Below, piece by piece: positions 20,101 through 31,315 of a stretch of DNA of 64,000 nt; position 1 is the stretch's first letter; every line of letters starts with the position of its first letter. Made by a program: the position numbers and the translations under genes. This DNA is from Sipunculus nudus (taxonomy: Eukaryota > Annelida > Sipuncula > Golfingiida > Sipunculidae). Location of the stretch: NCBI GenBank assembly GCA_026874595.1, contig CM049312.1:72574429-72638428 (forward strand), read 5' to 3'. The notes under the pieces were generated by a model. It did not search any database, was not told where the DNA came from, and was given only the letters and a program-made list of their open reading frames with translations.

Positions 20101-21655
20101 TTATTACCGCGCGTGGGCTTTGTGACCAGGAAGAGTGAACACCATTCGCGAGTGATTATCAGGAAGTTTTAGATTACACAGGTTCTAGCAAGTTAGGGTG
20201 ATAATTTTACCCATTGTGTGGGTGTATGAAAATTATACATGTTGGTATCTGGACGCAGTAATAACCGTCTCCGTTCATGTATGCGGTAATTACCCATTTA
20301 AATCAAATGTTGGGGATACATGGGCAGCGGAGTAGGACTATGAGTGGTTTAGCTTTTTAGTAACTTTTAACTGGGGCTGGGACGTAGCCTAGTGTTTAAG
20401 GCGTTGGACTTCGGAGCCAAAGGTCCCCGGTTCGAACCCCGCAATGCCACAATGGCATAATAGATAAGATGTCGTTATAGAACCTCAGAGATTCCCTCTA
20501 ATGTCTGAATGACAGGTTATGACGTCTAGTTTATTCCTAACCCCGTGCATACAAAGCCTGAAATCCAGAAGACTTAATTAAATATATATCATTCTTATCA
20601 TATGAATACCTTCATCCTCATTCAATAGACATGCGCCACCTACATGCCATGGAACTGTCCTTTAAAAAGGGATTTGTGGAGTTGGTGCGCGGAAATACTG
20701 TACGAGATTTGCTATCGCAGAACACAGTATATGCGCCATGTGGTATATATCCACGTGGAAAATACTTCATGGAGGGCGGTTAAACGCGGATTTATGATTG
20801 TAGCATGATTATAACCCTACCACCTGGTCGCTATACACCCTATGCGGGCTGTTGTTCGACATACTGGTATGTAATGCTGAATCCGAACACCTCGGGCAAC
20901 TACATGGTTCATTAATAAAAGCTGGAACACAAACCAAATTCCTGTTCGTGTGTTTTTACATATCAACGTACTTGGCATGTATTCAGATCCGGTGGTCTCT
21001 CCGATTGTTCTACAATTTGCCATGCACGTTATGCTTTTGCCTGCGTCAGTTTGTTTGTAAGATTGTCTGTTTAACTGTAAACAGCATTGCTCAAAAAGTA
21101 AGTAACGGATTTGATTAAATTTTCTAGAGAGCTCGGCAATGATCGAAGTAACAATTGATTAAATTGTGGGATGATCCGAATCATCATCAAAATCCAAGAT
21201 TTTTGTTTTCAAAGGAAAAACGGTGCTTTTCTGACAATTACATATAAGGTTTAGATCTGCCTTGGCGGAGGTCTGCGCTCCATGAGTGCCTTTCTAGTTT
21301 TCTGGCAACATATAAATAAAGTTCAGTGGCTCACCGTCTATCCTCTTTAGAGTTGCTATGGTAGCTGTCCACCCCACTCACGACGTAGCCACTGTTGCAT
21401 CGAAAATTCATCACTCCGTCGAAATCGTTGACGTAATTACTTGTCCAGTAACACCTAGAAGAGCTGCGCGCGTGCCGAGCACAGACAAACAGATAGCGAC
21501 GGTCTTCCTTCCCGTTGTCATGGACACTGCTCACGCGCACAAACGATTCGCCCGTGGAACAAGTCTTATGTAATGTTCCGTCCCAGTGGTTGTTCCAGGC
21601 AACCGCAACTCCAATACACAAGACAAGTACACTGAGTGGCAGTCGCATTTTCACT
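17115..21655 (-). CDS. Gene D: dermatopontin-family secreted matrix protein
   Basis: Three coding exons join in phase: 21648-21335, 19084-18932 and 17154-17115. The total is 507 bp, 168 residues plus a TAG stop. The protein starts MRLPLSVLVLCIGVAVA, a clear signal peptide, followed by WNNHWDG. Family features are two YVND(F/W)DG-type motifs (NYVNDFDGVMNF; SFINDWDGYMEY) and three EDRR(Y/F/W) motifs, each at or near an exon end (EDRRYLFVC, EDRRFKFKCC, EDRRWKVYIC). Length and repeat layout match dermatopontins, which act in extracellular matrix and are known shell-matrix or haemagglutinin-like proteins in invertebrates. A TTTCCAG acceptor lies 6 bases upstream of the ATG, so a 5' UTR exon is likely upstream. 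Confidence 0.9.
17532..18013. mobile_element. Harbinger-like MITE, copy 1
   Basis: It begins TTA|GGCCGTATCCACACTTGG and ends GTGCGGATACGGCC|TAA. The interior carries many ACCGGTTT palindromic motifs. Terminal inverted repeats near 15 bp and TTA/TAA flanks fit PIF/Harbinger MITEs. It lies in the last intron of gene D. Confidence 0.78.
18014..18424. mobile_element. Harbinger-like MITE, copy 2 (inverted relative to copy 1)
   Basis: The sequence from the ACCGG-rich left side to TGCTAGTGCGGACACGGCC|TTA is the reverse complement of copy 1. It abuts copy 1, so the pair forms a long imperfect hairpin, and the left terminus is shortened. Confidence 0.74.
18477..18923. mobile_element. Harbinger-like MITE, copy 3
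   Basis: It runs from TTA|GGCCGTATCCGCACTTGG to AAGTGCGGACATGGCC|TTA, with clear terminal inverted repeats and a 3-bp TTA flank on both sides. It ends within 10 bp of the splice donor of gene D exon 2. Confidence 0.82.
18932..19084 (-). CDS. Gene D exon 2: second dermatopontin half
   Basis: This is a 153-bp exon with acceptor CCTTTCAG and donor GA|GTAAGA. It begins FKFKCCEQTEY (the split Arg completes EDRR), continues FINDWDGYMEYTVPP and ends SEHANNK before the split Glu. It is short and in the minus strand of a MITE-rich stretch, but the family match is unmistakable. Confidence 0.9.
19270..19715. repeat. Dispersed repeat, copy 2 of a pair
   Basis: Shares with 13565-13965 GATACATGCTCCACTA, TTTCAAAAACGGTCTGCGAAC, GGTTCATTTGTGCATAAGTG, GATTGCGTGAGTTATGTTATG and CCTGGAGGAGGC-like ends. 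Confidence 0.62.
20375..20590 (+). mobile_element. tRNA-derived SINE
   Basis: The head GGGGCTGGGACGTAGCC.. has an A-box-like GTAGCCTAGTGTTTAAGG and a perfect B box GGTTCGAACCCC. The anticodon-loop region CTTCGGA suggests derivation from a tRNA-Arg-like molecule. The stems are imperfect, and the sequence continues unrelated to any tRNA, so it is a SINE and not a tRNA gene. Confidence 0.65.
21335..21648 (-). CDS. Gene D exon 1: signal peptide and first dermatopontin half
   Basis: The exon runs from the ATG at 21648-21646 to donor CG|GTGAGC after 21335, phase 2. It carries the signal peptide, one EDRRYLFVC motif, the first VNDFDG motif and SNSKEDR at the 3' end. An in-frame GTG two codons upstream is not a plausible start, because the acceptor dinucleotide lies immediately before it. 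Confidence 0.9.
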
Positions 21656-22693
21656 GGAAATAAATCTTAAAGTTTTTAGGTAATTATCATCTAGTATTTA
21701 TCTGCATTTGTTTATACATTTGCCTATATGATCTTCACATAATTTATACTGAATTTGTAAACTCTGTACTCTATATAGTTTATTAGACATATTATCTCGG
21801 TTTAATATGTCATACCACGTGGTGTTTCTGGTATGATATTTAGCTCTCTGTTCGTATCATCTATAATTTGCAATAACGATACTTTCACCAATACAAGCGG
21901 TGCTAAAATTCAAGTTTAAAGACTTCTGCGTAAAATTATTACATCAATACATAGACATGATATGTATCCATGGTATATTCTACAAAGGCGAAGTCGTCTT
22001 AAGAAACTACTACCGTTAACATTTCTTTTCTTTACATTGAAATGTATTTTTTTAATGTAATCAATCTGCTACAGTTATTGACACAGCTTGGCCTTCTTGT
22101 GTTTCATTTATACTAAGGTAAGATACAGGAAACATATAGAAGGGTATCTAGGGCTACCTCAAGTCAGCACTTGCCTTAATCTGCCGTACAGAGTGTCTGT
22201 GTTTTTCTCCAACTGGTAGATCAGATGATGTCGGGTAGAAAGATCTAAGCTGAAGTGACGCTTTGCGTCAGTGCTTAGTATATGAGGTAGTTTATCGTTA
22301 TCTGATTGGTCTGTTGAATGATGAATATTCATATTTGGTTATTCTGAGGCGCATTCTGTTCCTAAAACAGCGGGGACAGTTGTTTTTGACGTAAATTGAC
22401 AAACTATTTTATATCGAATTTTTAAAATTTTCTCAGCTATCAACCTGACTAAAAAGATAGATATATATTATATAAATCGTGACTACTGATATTCTCTTCG
22501 TGTAAGCATGTTTTATCTCTGTTATATATATATAGTAATATATCTATATATGGAATATATAACATATGATTGTTTCATGAACAAAGTGTGTATTTGTATA
22601 ACCACATATGACCGTTCAGCGTTTAGCAGACCAAGCTAATAACGATAAGAATATCTCATATCCTAAGAGCACTCACATACTAAGCCTCTTTAA

Positions 22694-22740
<47 letters not shown>

Positions 22741-23829
22741 GTAAATATGTATTAAATAAACATTTATACATATATATGTATATAATAAAGCCTCGTTTAT
22801 CGGAATACCATGGCATAACATATATATAACAAAGTTTCGTTTAACCGAATGGAATACTTAGAATCGAAACTTTCACCGTTAATCGGAAATCAAACAGAAA
22901 GAAGAAAGAAAAGGGATCTGAAAGATTGTTATAAAAAAACAACGAACATATTTATGAAGAGGACTAGGGATTAGTAATGCAAATCAATTTTCCTCACCCA
23001 TAAACAAAAATTTTATTAAATTTGGCATGACTTATTGTTAGGCTTAATGGAAAACGTAACGAAAATATGATTGCCGTGCAAGGTTTATTATGAAATGGCT
23101 TCAATTTTTTGTGTCTGTCAGTATCTGATAACGCCGGTACGACCATTTATACGAAACGGATCCCTCTCCCCGAGCTTTTCAGAAAAAAAAGACGCTCTAT
23201 GTCTTAATATACATGTATATATATAAATGCATTAAAAATATATTTGCAAGTTTCTACAAAAGGGTGTAAATAAACTTAGACATTTGCTGAGAATCGGCAA
23301 AACTAGTACGTTTTTTCCCCTTAACAAATGTAATCTTCGTGCCAGCTATACCACAACAGGTCTTATCAATATAAGCATAAACCCACATTAACAGACCAAA
23401 CACGCCAAAGACATTCCCAGATCACCCAGATGTTCGGATGCACCATATTTCATTACTCCTTCGTGACAGAAAATCATGTGTGTTCCAAATGTGTGTTCAA
23501 GGAAATATCTGAATAGTCACACTTAAGCTTTGCACAATTAATGTCCATAAATTTCACTCCTACGTCCTTTATACAAATTTCCTAAATTAGCCTATCTCCT
23601 AAATTATTTTTGTTTTTCATTCTAAACTCACAGAGGACGAATACTCCAGGATCGAAGATAGATTATTTGGTGATTGAAAATTTCCTTTAAATTAGCATAA
23701 ATTGGCCCTGACATTTGCTCATATATTTTAATAAATTACCCTTATCCTCGTGCAGGCTGTGAACTGTGGGAAGTATCATCATAGGTCTTTGCCAAAACAC
23801 CATAACTCTACCAAACTGCAGTTATATAT

Positions 23830-23832
<3 letters not shown>
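21656..23832. other. No gene seen
   Basis: Probably contains the promoter side of gene D, but no specific element is visible. It holds an (AT)n tract and AT-rich unique sequence. Confidence 0.5.
22699..22738. repeat. (AT)n microsatellite
   Basis: About 20 AT repeats, followed by more TA-rich sequence. Confidence 0.95.
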
Positions 23833-23868
<36 letters not shown>

Positions 23869-23882
23869 TAAAATATATATGC

Positions 23883-23953
<71 letters not shown>

Positions 23954-24046
23954 GGTAGAGAGAGAGCAAATAAAAAATAAAAAAAAGACCGAGAGGGAAT
24001 GAATGAATGAAAGAATGAGAGCTTTAAAAGAGCTTTAAATAAAATA

Positions 24047-24113
<67 letters not shown>
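23833..24113. repeat. Compound (AT)n-(AG)n-(AT)n-(GT)n microsatellite
   Basis: Two AT runs, then an AG run from 23907 to 23950, then AT from 24049 and GT to 24113. Two long open frames across this tract are low-complexity artefacts. Confidence 0.95.
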
Positions 24114-24577
24114 CAAAGCAAATTTTTGACAACCCTTCTGACAACCCTACACGTTTGTCAAATAAATATTTTGACAACATGGGTCGTTGTTTTATGTACC
24201 CCGATTTGACAACCCTTAAGTTGTCGATTTGACAACCCCATGGTTTCAGTGTACGATAACATATGTTACACATCTGATTCGATTATAATTTAAACGGCCC
24301 CATAAATACACTTTTTGTATGACCTAATGTGTTATTTTGAGATAAAAATATATGAAGAGTTTGGCTTTTATGTTCGTATTTTTGACGACATTAACAGATC
24401 TTGACACTTGCTACATCAAGCATAAAAACAATGAACCCCTCCAAATATCCCCGCGGGATTTGATTGAAGGGATGAATTTACAATAGAAATCGGACTGCAT
24501 TTTTCCTGCAGGTTTCGTAAATCTTGATTTCTTTATTTCTTTGAATATACCAGTCCTCTACGGTCACAAGATACACA

Positions 24578-24965
24578 CGCGATAATACCACATGGGCGTT
24601 TACTTGATGATACCACACGGACACATACACGATGGTACCACATGGAAAAATACACGGTCACACCAACCGGACAAATACAAGATTATATCACACGAACATA
24701 AACTTGATGATACCACACGGGCACATACACGATAATACCACACGGACAAATGCATGATCATACCATACGGAAACATACACAATACACGATAATACAACTC
24801 TGACATATACCTGATAACACCACACGGTCATATATATACGATAATACCACACGGACAAATACACAACTTTACCACACGGACATATTCACGATGATACCAC
24901 ACGGAAGCATACAGGATAATACCACACAGATAAATACACGATCATACCACACGGACAAATACAAG
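24578..24965. repeat. 25-bp minisatellite, left block
   Basis: About 15 decayed copies of a unit like CGATAATACCACACGGACA + TATACA. Several open frames here on the minus strand translate only this repeat. Confidence 0.85.
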
Positions 24966-25084
24966 ACTAGACGACCAGAGGTCGAGCGCTTGCAGGAAGT
25001 TGAAATGACAGACAGATGAACAGACAGAACATATTGTGGGTTTTCTATTATTTGAATGACCCTCGGCGTTTGCTGAGAAGTTGT

Positions 25085-26065
25085 GGCCCGTAAAATGACA
25101 TATCAGACAAAACAACGAGGAAGCAGACAAAGCTGACTACAAAAGACAAACAGACAGACATACTGACACATCTGTGATAACAGATGACCAGACAAAAGTG
25201 CCGAAGGAAAAGAAGAGCAAAATTAGCAATAGTTTATGTAGATAAGGTTGATAATTTTGGAGATTTGGCAAAAACATGATATTTTTGGGAGGTGAAAGTG
25301 CAGCGCCCCCTACTGGCTATATCCGGAAAATGAAAAATCTGTTTTGAGATAATAGTGTAACACATAAGATGTACCAGTTTTAAAAGGATTCCTGAAAAAA
25401 AAATGTGGCCTGTAGAATGCTATATATGAGACGCAGAAACCAGCAAGCAGGCGGATTTGAGGACAACTGACAAACAGACAGACACACTGACAAAGCGACA
25501 CAAGATTGAGACCATATGACATTACTAGGTAATGGAGAAGACTCAGGGAAAGAAAATAAGCCATAGTTTCTGTAATGGAGCTTTGGGTTTTAGAGATATG
25601 ATCAATATAATTATATGTGTGTAAGGGTCATGTGCAGCGCCACCTAGCGGCCATATCCGGAAAATGAAAAACAAGTTTTGAGATATTTCTGTAAAACATA
25701 ATATGCATCAGTTTTCAAATACTTCTTTAAAAACTGTGGCCTGTAGAATTCTATATGTGAGACGCAAGAAGCAGCAAGCAGGCAAATTTGAGGACAACTG
25801 ACAAACAGCCTGACACACTGACAGAGTGACACAAGATTGAGATTATCAGTTTATGGAGAAGACTCAGAGGGAAAAAATAAACTATAGTTTATGTAATTGA
25901 GGCTTTGGTTTTTAGAGATATGGTTAATGTAATGATATGTGTGTGAGGGTCGTGTGCAGCGCCGCCTAGCAGCCATATTCAAAAAATGAAAAAACGATTT
26001 CGAGATACTAGTGTAGGACTTATGAGATGTCAGTTTCAAAAAGATTTCTGCAATAATGTGGCCTT
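25085..26065. repeat. Tandem repeat, about 330-bp unit, three copies
   Basis: GCAGCGCC...CTA..GGC.ATATCCGGAAAATG recurs near 25301, 25633 and 25958 (spacing 332 and 325), with TGTGGCCTGTAGAAT..TAT, AACTGACAAACAGAC and GACACAAGATTGAGA in each copy. Confidence 0.82.
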
Positions 26066-26604
26066 TGGCGCAAGATGAATGAAATCTCGAAATATCTCTA
26101 TTCACGAGATATTTTACGAGATACTGCAAAACTTGTAATAAAATCTTGTAGTACTAGTTGAATGCTACCTGATGCAAAAAAATAGATCTCTCAAGCTTTA
26201 AAATTGACAAAGTTATAAGACCCCTTATTTTCAAATATCATGATTTTCCCCAAAAATGTGTAACCATGGTTACGGCAAATTTGAGTCAGCTACACACCAT
26301 ATTACAGGTCTTGGAATGACGATTAAAATGAGCTATTGTTGAAATAGATACGACCAATAGTCACAAAGATGTGAAGAAAACCCGTTTTGAGAAGTTTTGA
26401 TGACCTTGACCTTGACCGTTGACCTATTTTGACCAAAAACAATAGGGCACCTAGAATTTTGGTTGTCCATCATCAAGATACAAGGTGATTTAGCAAAATT
26501 GTGGCCAGGAGAGTGCAGACAATCAAACAGACAGACAGACAAACAGACAGACAAACAGACATACGCAACTGACCAACATGCTTGCCGAAATCTTTGATTC
26601 CGGC

Positions 26605-27010
26605 AAGCAATGACACCACACAAACATATACCTGATGATACCAAATGGACACATACACGATGACACTACACGAACATATATACGGTTGTACCACACGAAC
26701 ATATACACGATAATACCACACGGATATATATGCGATAATACCACATGGACATGTAAGAATAATACCACACGGACAAATACGCCATAATGCCACATGGACA
26801 CGAAATAATCACACGGATATATACAAGGTTATTCCACGCAGGCTTTTACGCGATAATTCCACACGGACATAAACACGATTATGCCACACGGACATATACA
26901 CGATTATACCACACGGACATATACAGGATAATACCACACGGATATATACACGATAATACCACTAGGAGATATACACAAATATACACGATCATACCACTTT
27001 GACACGGACA
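26605..27010. repeat. 25-bp minisatellite, right block
   Basis: About 16 copies of the same unit as at 24578-24965 (CGATTATACCACACGGACA + TATACA). It is separated from the left block by the 330-bp repeat and a (GACA)n-type stretch at 26520-26560. Confidence 0.85.
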
Positions 27011-29876
27011 TGATTTTTATAAAGGAAATGCTGCACTTCTTACAATGCAGTATGGGTGTAATGAGCTGCCATGTTACCTTGTAGCCAATGAATGTCGCTC
27101 AGTGTCAGTATGTTGTTATATTTTGTGAATGTCTTCCTGTGTTGATCACACATTTCTGACATGCATCTGTGGTTAATGAGCTGCCGTGGCCGAGGTCTAC
27201 GCTCTCTGAGTCCATTTCTTGTTATAAATTTTCTACCAGTAGAATTATAGAGAATGCTTTGATATAATCTGCGTCCTGGTTTTATCTTCTTTTATCTTCG
27301 TATATTCAGTGATATCCATTTGGCAGTTGTGACACAGTAGTGACACCTAGTATACGAGTCGTGAACCATAACACAATCAAACTGATTATCTTTTTTTTTT
27401 TTGTTTTCTCTTTTTTGTTTTTGTTTTTGTTTTACAGCTAGGCTATTCTACAATTATTTACATATTAGAATGCTTGTAAACAGTATATGAATCTTACTCA
27501 CACTGAATAGCAAGGCGGATGATTACATTTATCACATTTATCATCATTTATCACAGGTAGTCCTGGACTAAAAATATACTGATGGAGTACTTTTCTAAAT
27601 GAAAAAAAAATATGGAAGTTTTGATTGATGACAAAACATTGGCCTGTATTGTTCTGAGTCAAAATATATGCACACATAGTCTGACCATTAGACCAGGGGG
27701 TCTCTTACGACATTGCATAGTATCAAAGAGTAGATCAAACTGTTAATAGTTAAGTGTGTCCTCCATTAGGTGAATGTGGGTGAAGTATTTATTATTTGCT
27801 CTTTGGTCGTCGTCTGGAATCGTCTTCTGTGTTACATCTTTTGAACCACATGAACTTTTTTTCATGATATTTGAATTGTTTCTACTAATATATCGAGGGA
27901 TTTTGAAAACCAGTGCCCTTTTTATTTCTTAAATCTTATAAATAATTTGTTTCAATCAAGTGTTCGGATTAAATCGAAACTGATGCACTTTAAACTGATC
28001 AGCCGAACGATTTCATCTCGTTTCTCATTTTCTTTTTTTAGAATGGGATAACGTTGGAAGCATACCGAGCATTATTCTTAGATTTGACACACACTGTTTT
28101 AACTAATTCTCTCAGGAATTTGATAATTTGGGGCTTTGCTATTGATGTTCAAGCTCAGATCAGCCGAAATAAGAACCATTGTTTACACGATAACTTTTGA
28201 AATTACAGAAATCTAAGGCAAAAAAAAATAAAAGGTATGGTTCTCAGGCACCGCCCGCGTAAATTTTAAACCCCCGCATCAAATTTTTTTTTAAAATTTT
28301 CAATAGGAATTTACCAATTTTGAGCTCCAGCCGCTCGGACATTTCTTTCAAGAAGATAAATTCATACAATTTTGATAACATTTACTTTGTAATGTAGTGC
28401 TTTTACTTGTTTAGCAAAATAAACCTGTTATTATCCTCCTTTTCCTTATCATTTGACATTTTTATCGAAACATACAACAACAAAAAATAAAAAAAAAAAA
28501 AAACCCCTTCGAATTGATTAATGAAAAAAGGTGCAAGAGATCTAAATCTTATTTTTTTTTTTTTGCCTTAGGTTTTCGTGAGTCCTATAACTGTTGAAGT
28601 TCTGTTTTTTCTCCAATGTGATATGCTGATTGTTTTACCAAAAGTGCTCACAGAACTTTGAAAGAACATGATCCTGTTCTTGGCGTAGACAAAAAAATTT
28701 GTCGGGTGAATATTAGAGTATGGACATCATTAAGTAATATCTTCTCATATTGATGCATAATCTCCCATTTCTTGCTAATCTCATTGTTACCAGGAACGGT
28801 GTCTCCGGCTCATGTTATATGGTGAATAATAACCCATTACGTTTAATAAATAAGGTTATACAAAGTATGGGAAAACCGGGTAAGACATGATTGATTTCCC
28901 TTCGGTTTGGCGGGGAGAATAATGATGTTATAACAAAGGAGACAAGAAGAGCAGACGGAACCGTTGGGTCATAATAATGATAAAATAGTTAAAAGGGACA
29001 TAACATTAAGACTTCGATTGATTGCTATCTGCTAAATACGACATGTTGCCCGCACCACCAACTATAGCCAAATAGATTGCACTGTTTACATTCTGTGGGA
29101 ACAATGCTCGTCAATAACCACGTGGTTGTGTATTGGCGATGGTAAACTTTACAGCCTAATTAAAATTAAAAAAAGCAGGGTAATGCTGCTTAGTCGAAAA
29201 AGGATCTTAGTGAAGGAATAGATTGACAATATCGTAATGGAATACTTTGCGCAGAATCGAAAGGACCCAACAATCATGTTATAATAGACTGAAACATACG
29301 TAAAAACTCTTTAACCCCAATAATATAAGAATTACAATGGGCTAAACCACGTCGTATTGTTATTTATAATATTGCTACTTCTACTATGTCCAGCTCGTCT
29401 AATTTGTAGAGTAATATATTACGGTTGCTACGTACACTGTACAATGATGGACCCATCATTAAATAGCTGGATGCTACAAAGCTTCTTTGGTGTGAACAGA
29501 ACGAATGCCTACGTATGGTACCTTGACCACTTATGCAAAGAAGGACATATCTTAAAGACGGAAAGTCCTCCTGTGTAGCTCTGAACTATTCAAGCTTTTT
29601 CACTAATATTAATGGAATAATAGACGCGCAGGAAATGTGAAAACAGCCAATGCCATGAAGGAAAAGATCCCTATGTAAATGGTGCAAGACTGTCAGGCAA
29701 AGGGTATAAAATATCTTCTGATAGTAAGTGTCTGATAGTCTTTGACAGGTATCGTAAGAAAATACGGTATAATTTGCATATTAAAACAGATGTAATAACT
29801 GGAAAGCAGAGAATAACATTAACAAGAGCTATTTACTGCAAGGTGGACTAGTTTTTCTTGTTCTATAATTGAGACA
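27011..29876. other. No gene seen
   Basis: AT-rich with poly-T and poly-A runs. An open frame at 29357 lacks an ATG at its start and has no family resemblance. Confidence 0.55.
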
Positions 29877-29958
29877 ATGGGCAAAGAAAAAGAAAGAAGA
29901 TTTGGCGGAGCATTTGTAGTGATGCTTATTTATGGAGTTGTTTTTGTAGACAAAGAAG
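29877..29958 (+). CDS. Possible alternative first exon (signal peptide) of gene B
   Basis: The exon runs from ATG to donor GAAG|GTAAGA, 27 codons plus one base. It encodes MGKEKERRFGGAFVVMLIYG and then VVFVDKE. The basic start and hydrophobic core are signal-peptide-like. The phase and the 82-bp length equal gene A exon 1, and joining to 37592 gives a Gly at the junction. It could instead belong to an unseen gene or be fortuitous. Confidence 0.4.
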
Positions 29959-30429
29959 GTAAGACAGGTTTAATCTGCTTTACTTCTTGAAGACGCCTTA
30001 TTGTACATGTCTATAATAGGCATAACAACTTTTTTTTCTCAAATGAGGAACATCAGAAATAAATTTACAAAAATTAATTTGCGTCTCACTAAAATGGGGT
30101 CTGAATGACAAGGTTAATGTTTTAGTAGTGCTATTTCTTGTAGGTCTGTACTTGAGATAAATTCCTTACTTAATGGAAAGTTAAGTTAAAAAAATGCAAA
30201 TTTTACATGTTGTTTTGCCAGACTGAAATATATATGTAAAAATAAATAAAAACCTACGATTTCTTCTTTAAAAATTTTACCTTCTTCAATGCTCAAGCAA
30301 GAACTTCAGTAAGGCACGTAAGAAGAGACTGCGTGATTTTATTGAATCAGTTTATGTATATGTCATGTACATCCCAAGAGAAGGGTTTCCTGCACATGTG
30401 TACAGGAAACAGTTTTGGGACTAGACAGC

Positions 30430-30597
30430 TGAATTGTGAAACGCTCGACCAAAGCAAGCCTCAAAATTTCACAGGTTGCTGAGCTTGGCAGGATCCTGAA
30501 TGAGGAGGATATTAAGGTGTCTTTTGATTTTAGGAATGGAAGCTTTGACGACCCTATACTGCGTCTGATTGCTACAGATTTAGCAGAAACCAAATAA
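30430..30597 (+). pseudogene. Possible coding remnant
   Basis: The frame VKRSTKASLKISQVAELGRI then LNEEDIKVSFDFRNGSF ends in TAA, with an in-frame stop just upstream. It looks like a decayed exon or transposon piece directly before a SINE. Family not recognised. Confidence 0.25.
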
Positions 30598-30614
30598 AAC
30601 TACAGATGTTAAAC

Positions 30615-30835
30615 CTAAACTGGCTACCGGGGTTCGAATCTCGGCATGGTTAATACAATGGGTTGTAGTTGCCCTTCCAAGATCGGGGGGTTTCTTTGGG
30701 TTCTCCGGTTTCCTCCACCCTTGACGACTACCGAACGCCAACATAAGAGCCATGGAGAGTGCTTCATATTATTTATTATAACTAGTTGAAAATCCATATA
30801 AAATAATTAAAATTAAAATAAAGTATTTTAAAATG
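30615..30835 (+). mobile_element. tRNA-derived SINE with a conserved central domain, copy 1
   Basis: A B-box-like GGGTTCGAATCTCGGC is followed by GGTTCTCCGGTTTCCTCCACC and an ending TATTATAACTAGTTG. The second copy is at 31105-31315. The CTCCGGTTTCCTCCACC block resembles the central domain shared by several invertebrate SINE families (recalled, not checked). Confidence 0.62.
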
Positions 30836-31104
30836 GCTCTAAGAACAGCTGTGGTCTTAAGCTTTCTGCTTTGTGGAAGATTAGTGCTGTACGATTTGTT
30901 CAAATTAGACAAAAATACTTCCACAAATAGTTAAACAATAGTTTCAATTATAACTCGCAGAAAGCCGCGGTCATAGTTTTCAAATTGCAAAATTTCTTGT
31001 GTGTATTATTAATGCATGAAGGACTGATCAGTCTTGTATAAAATACATGCACCGATAAGATATGCCGTATGTTTTGAATAATACAATCGAATTGTGTCGA
31101 AGGG

Positions 31105-31315
31105 ATGGTTACCACTCTGGACACCCGGTGTGGCTATGAGATTGGGTTGCAGTGAACCGTCCACGGTCGGTGGTTTTCTCCGGGTCCGCCGTTTCCTTCA
31201 CCCTTTATCGACTACCGAGCGCCAACATCCGAGCCAGTGAGAATGCCTCGTATAAGTTATTATAACTAGTTGTACACAATTCATGTAAAAATAAAATAAA
31301 GATCATCAATTCACA
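31105..31315 (+). mobile_element. SINE with the same central domain, copy 2
   Basis: It shares with copy 1 GGTTTTCTCCGGGTCCGCC, TTTCCTTCACCC, GACTACCGAGCGCCAACAT and TTATTATAACTAGTTG. The tRNA-like head is more decayed. Confidence 0.6.

Noticed and set aside
20375-20450. Possible functional tRNA gene
   Set aside because: It has good A and B boxes and an Arg-like anticodon loop, but the acceptor and other stems do not pair, and the sequence continues as a SINE body.
23766-24273. Open frames rich in Tyr-Ile and Ser-Leu
   Set aside because: They are translations of AT and AG microsatellites.
24578-27010. CRISPR-like array of short repeats
   Set aside because: The 25-bp units are directly adjacent with no unique spacers, in a clearly eukaryotic context. 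It is a minisatellite.
29357-29578. Possible small secreted peptide (hydrophobic start, several Cys)
   Set aside because: The frame begins at TTG, not ATG. The first ATG lies after the hydrophobic stretch.
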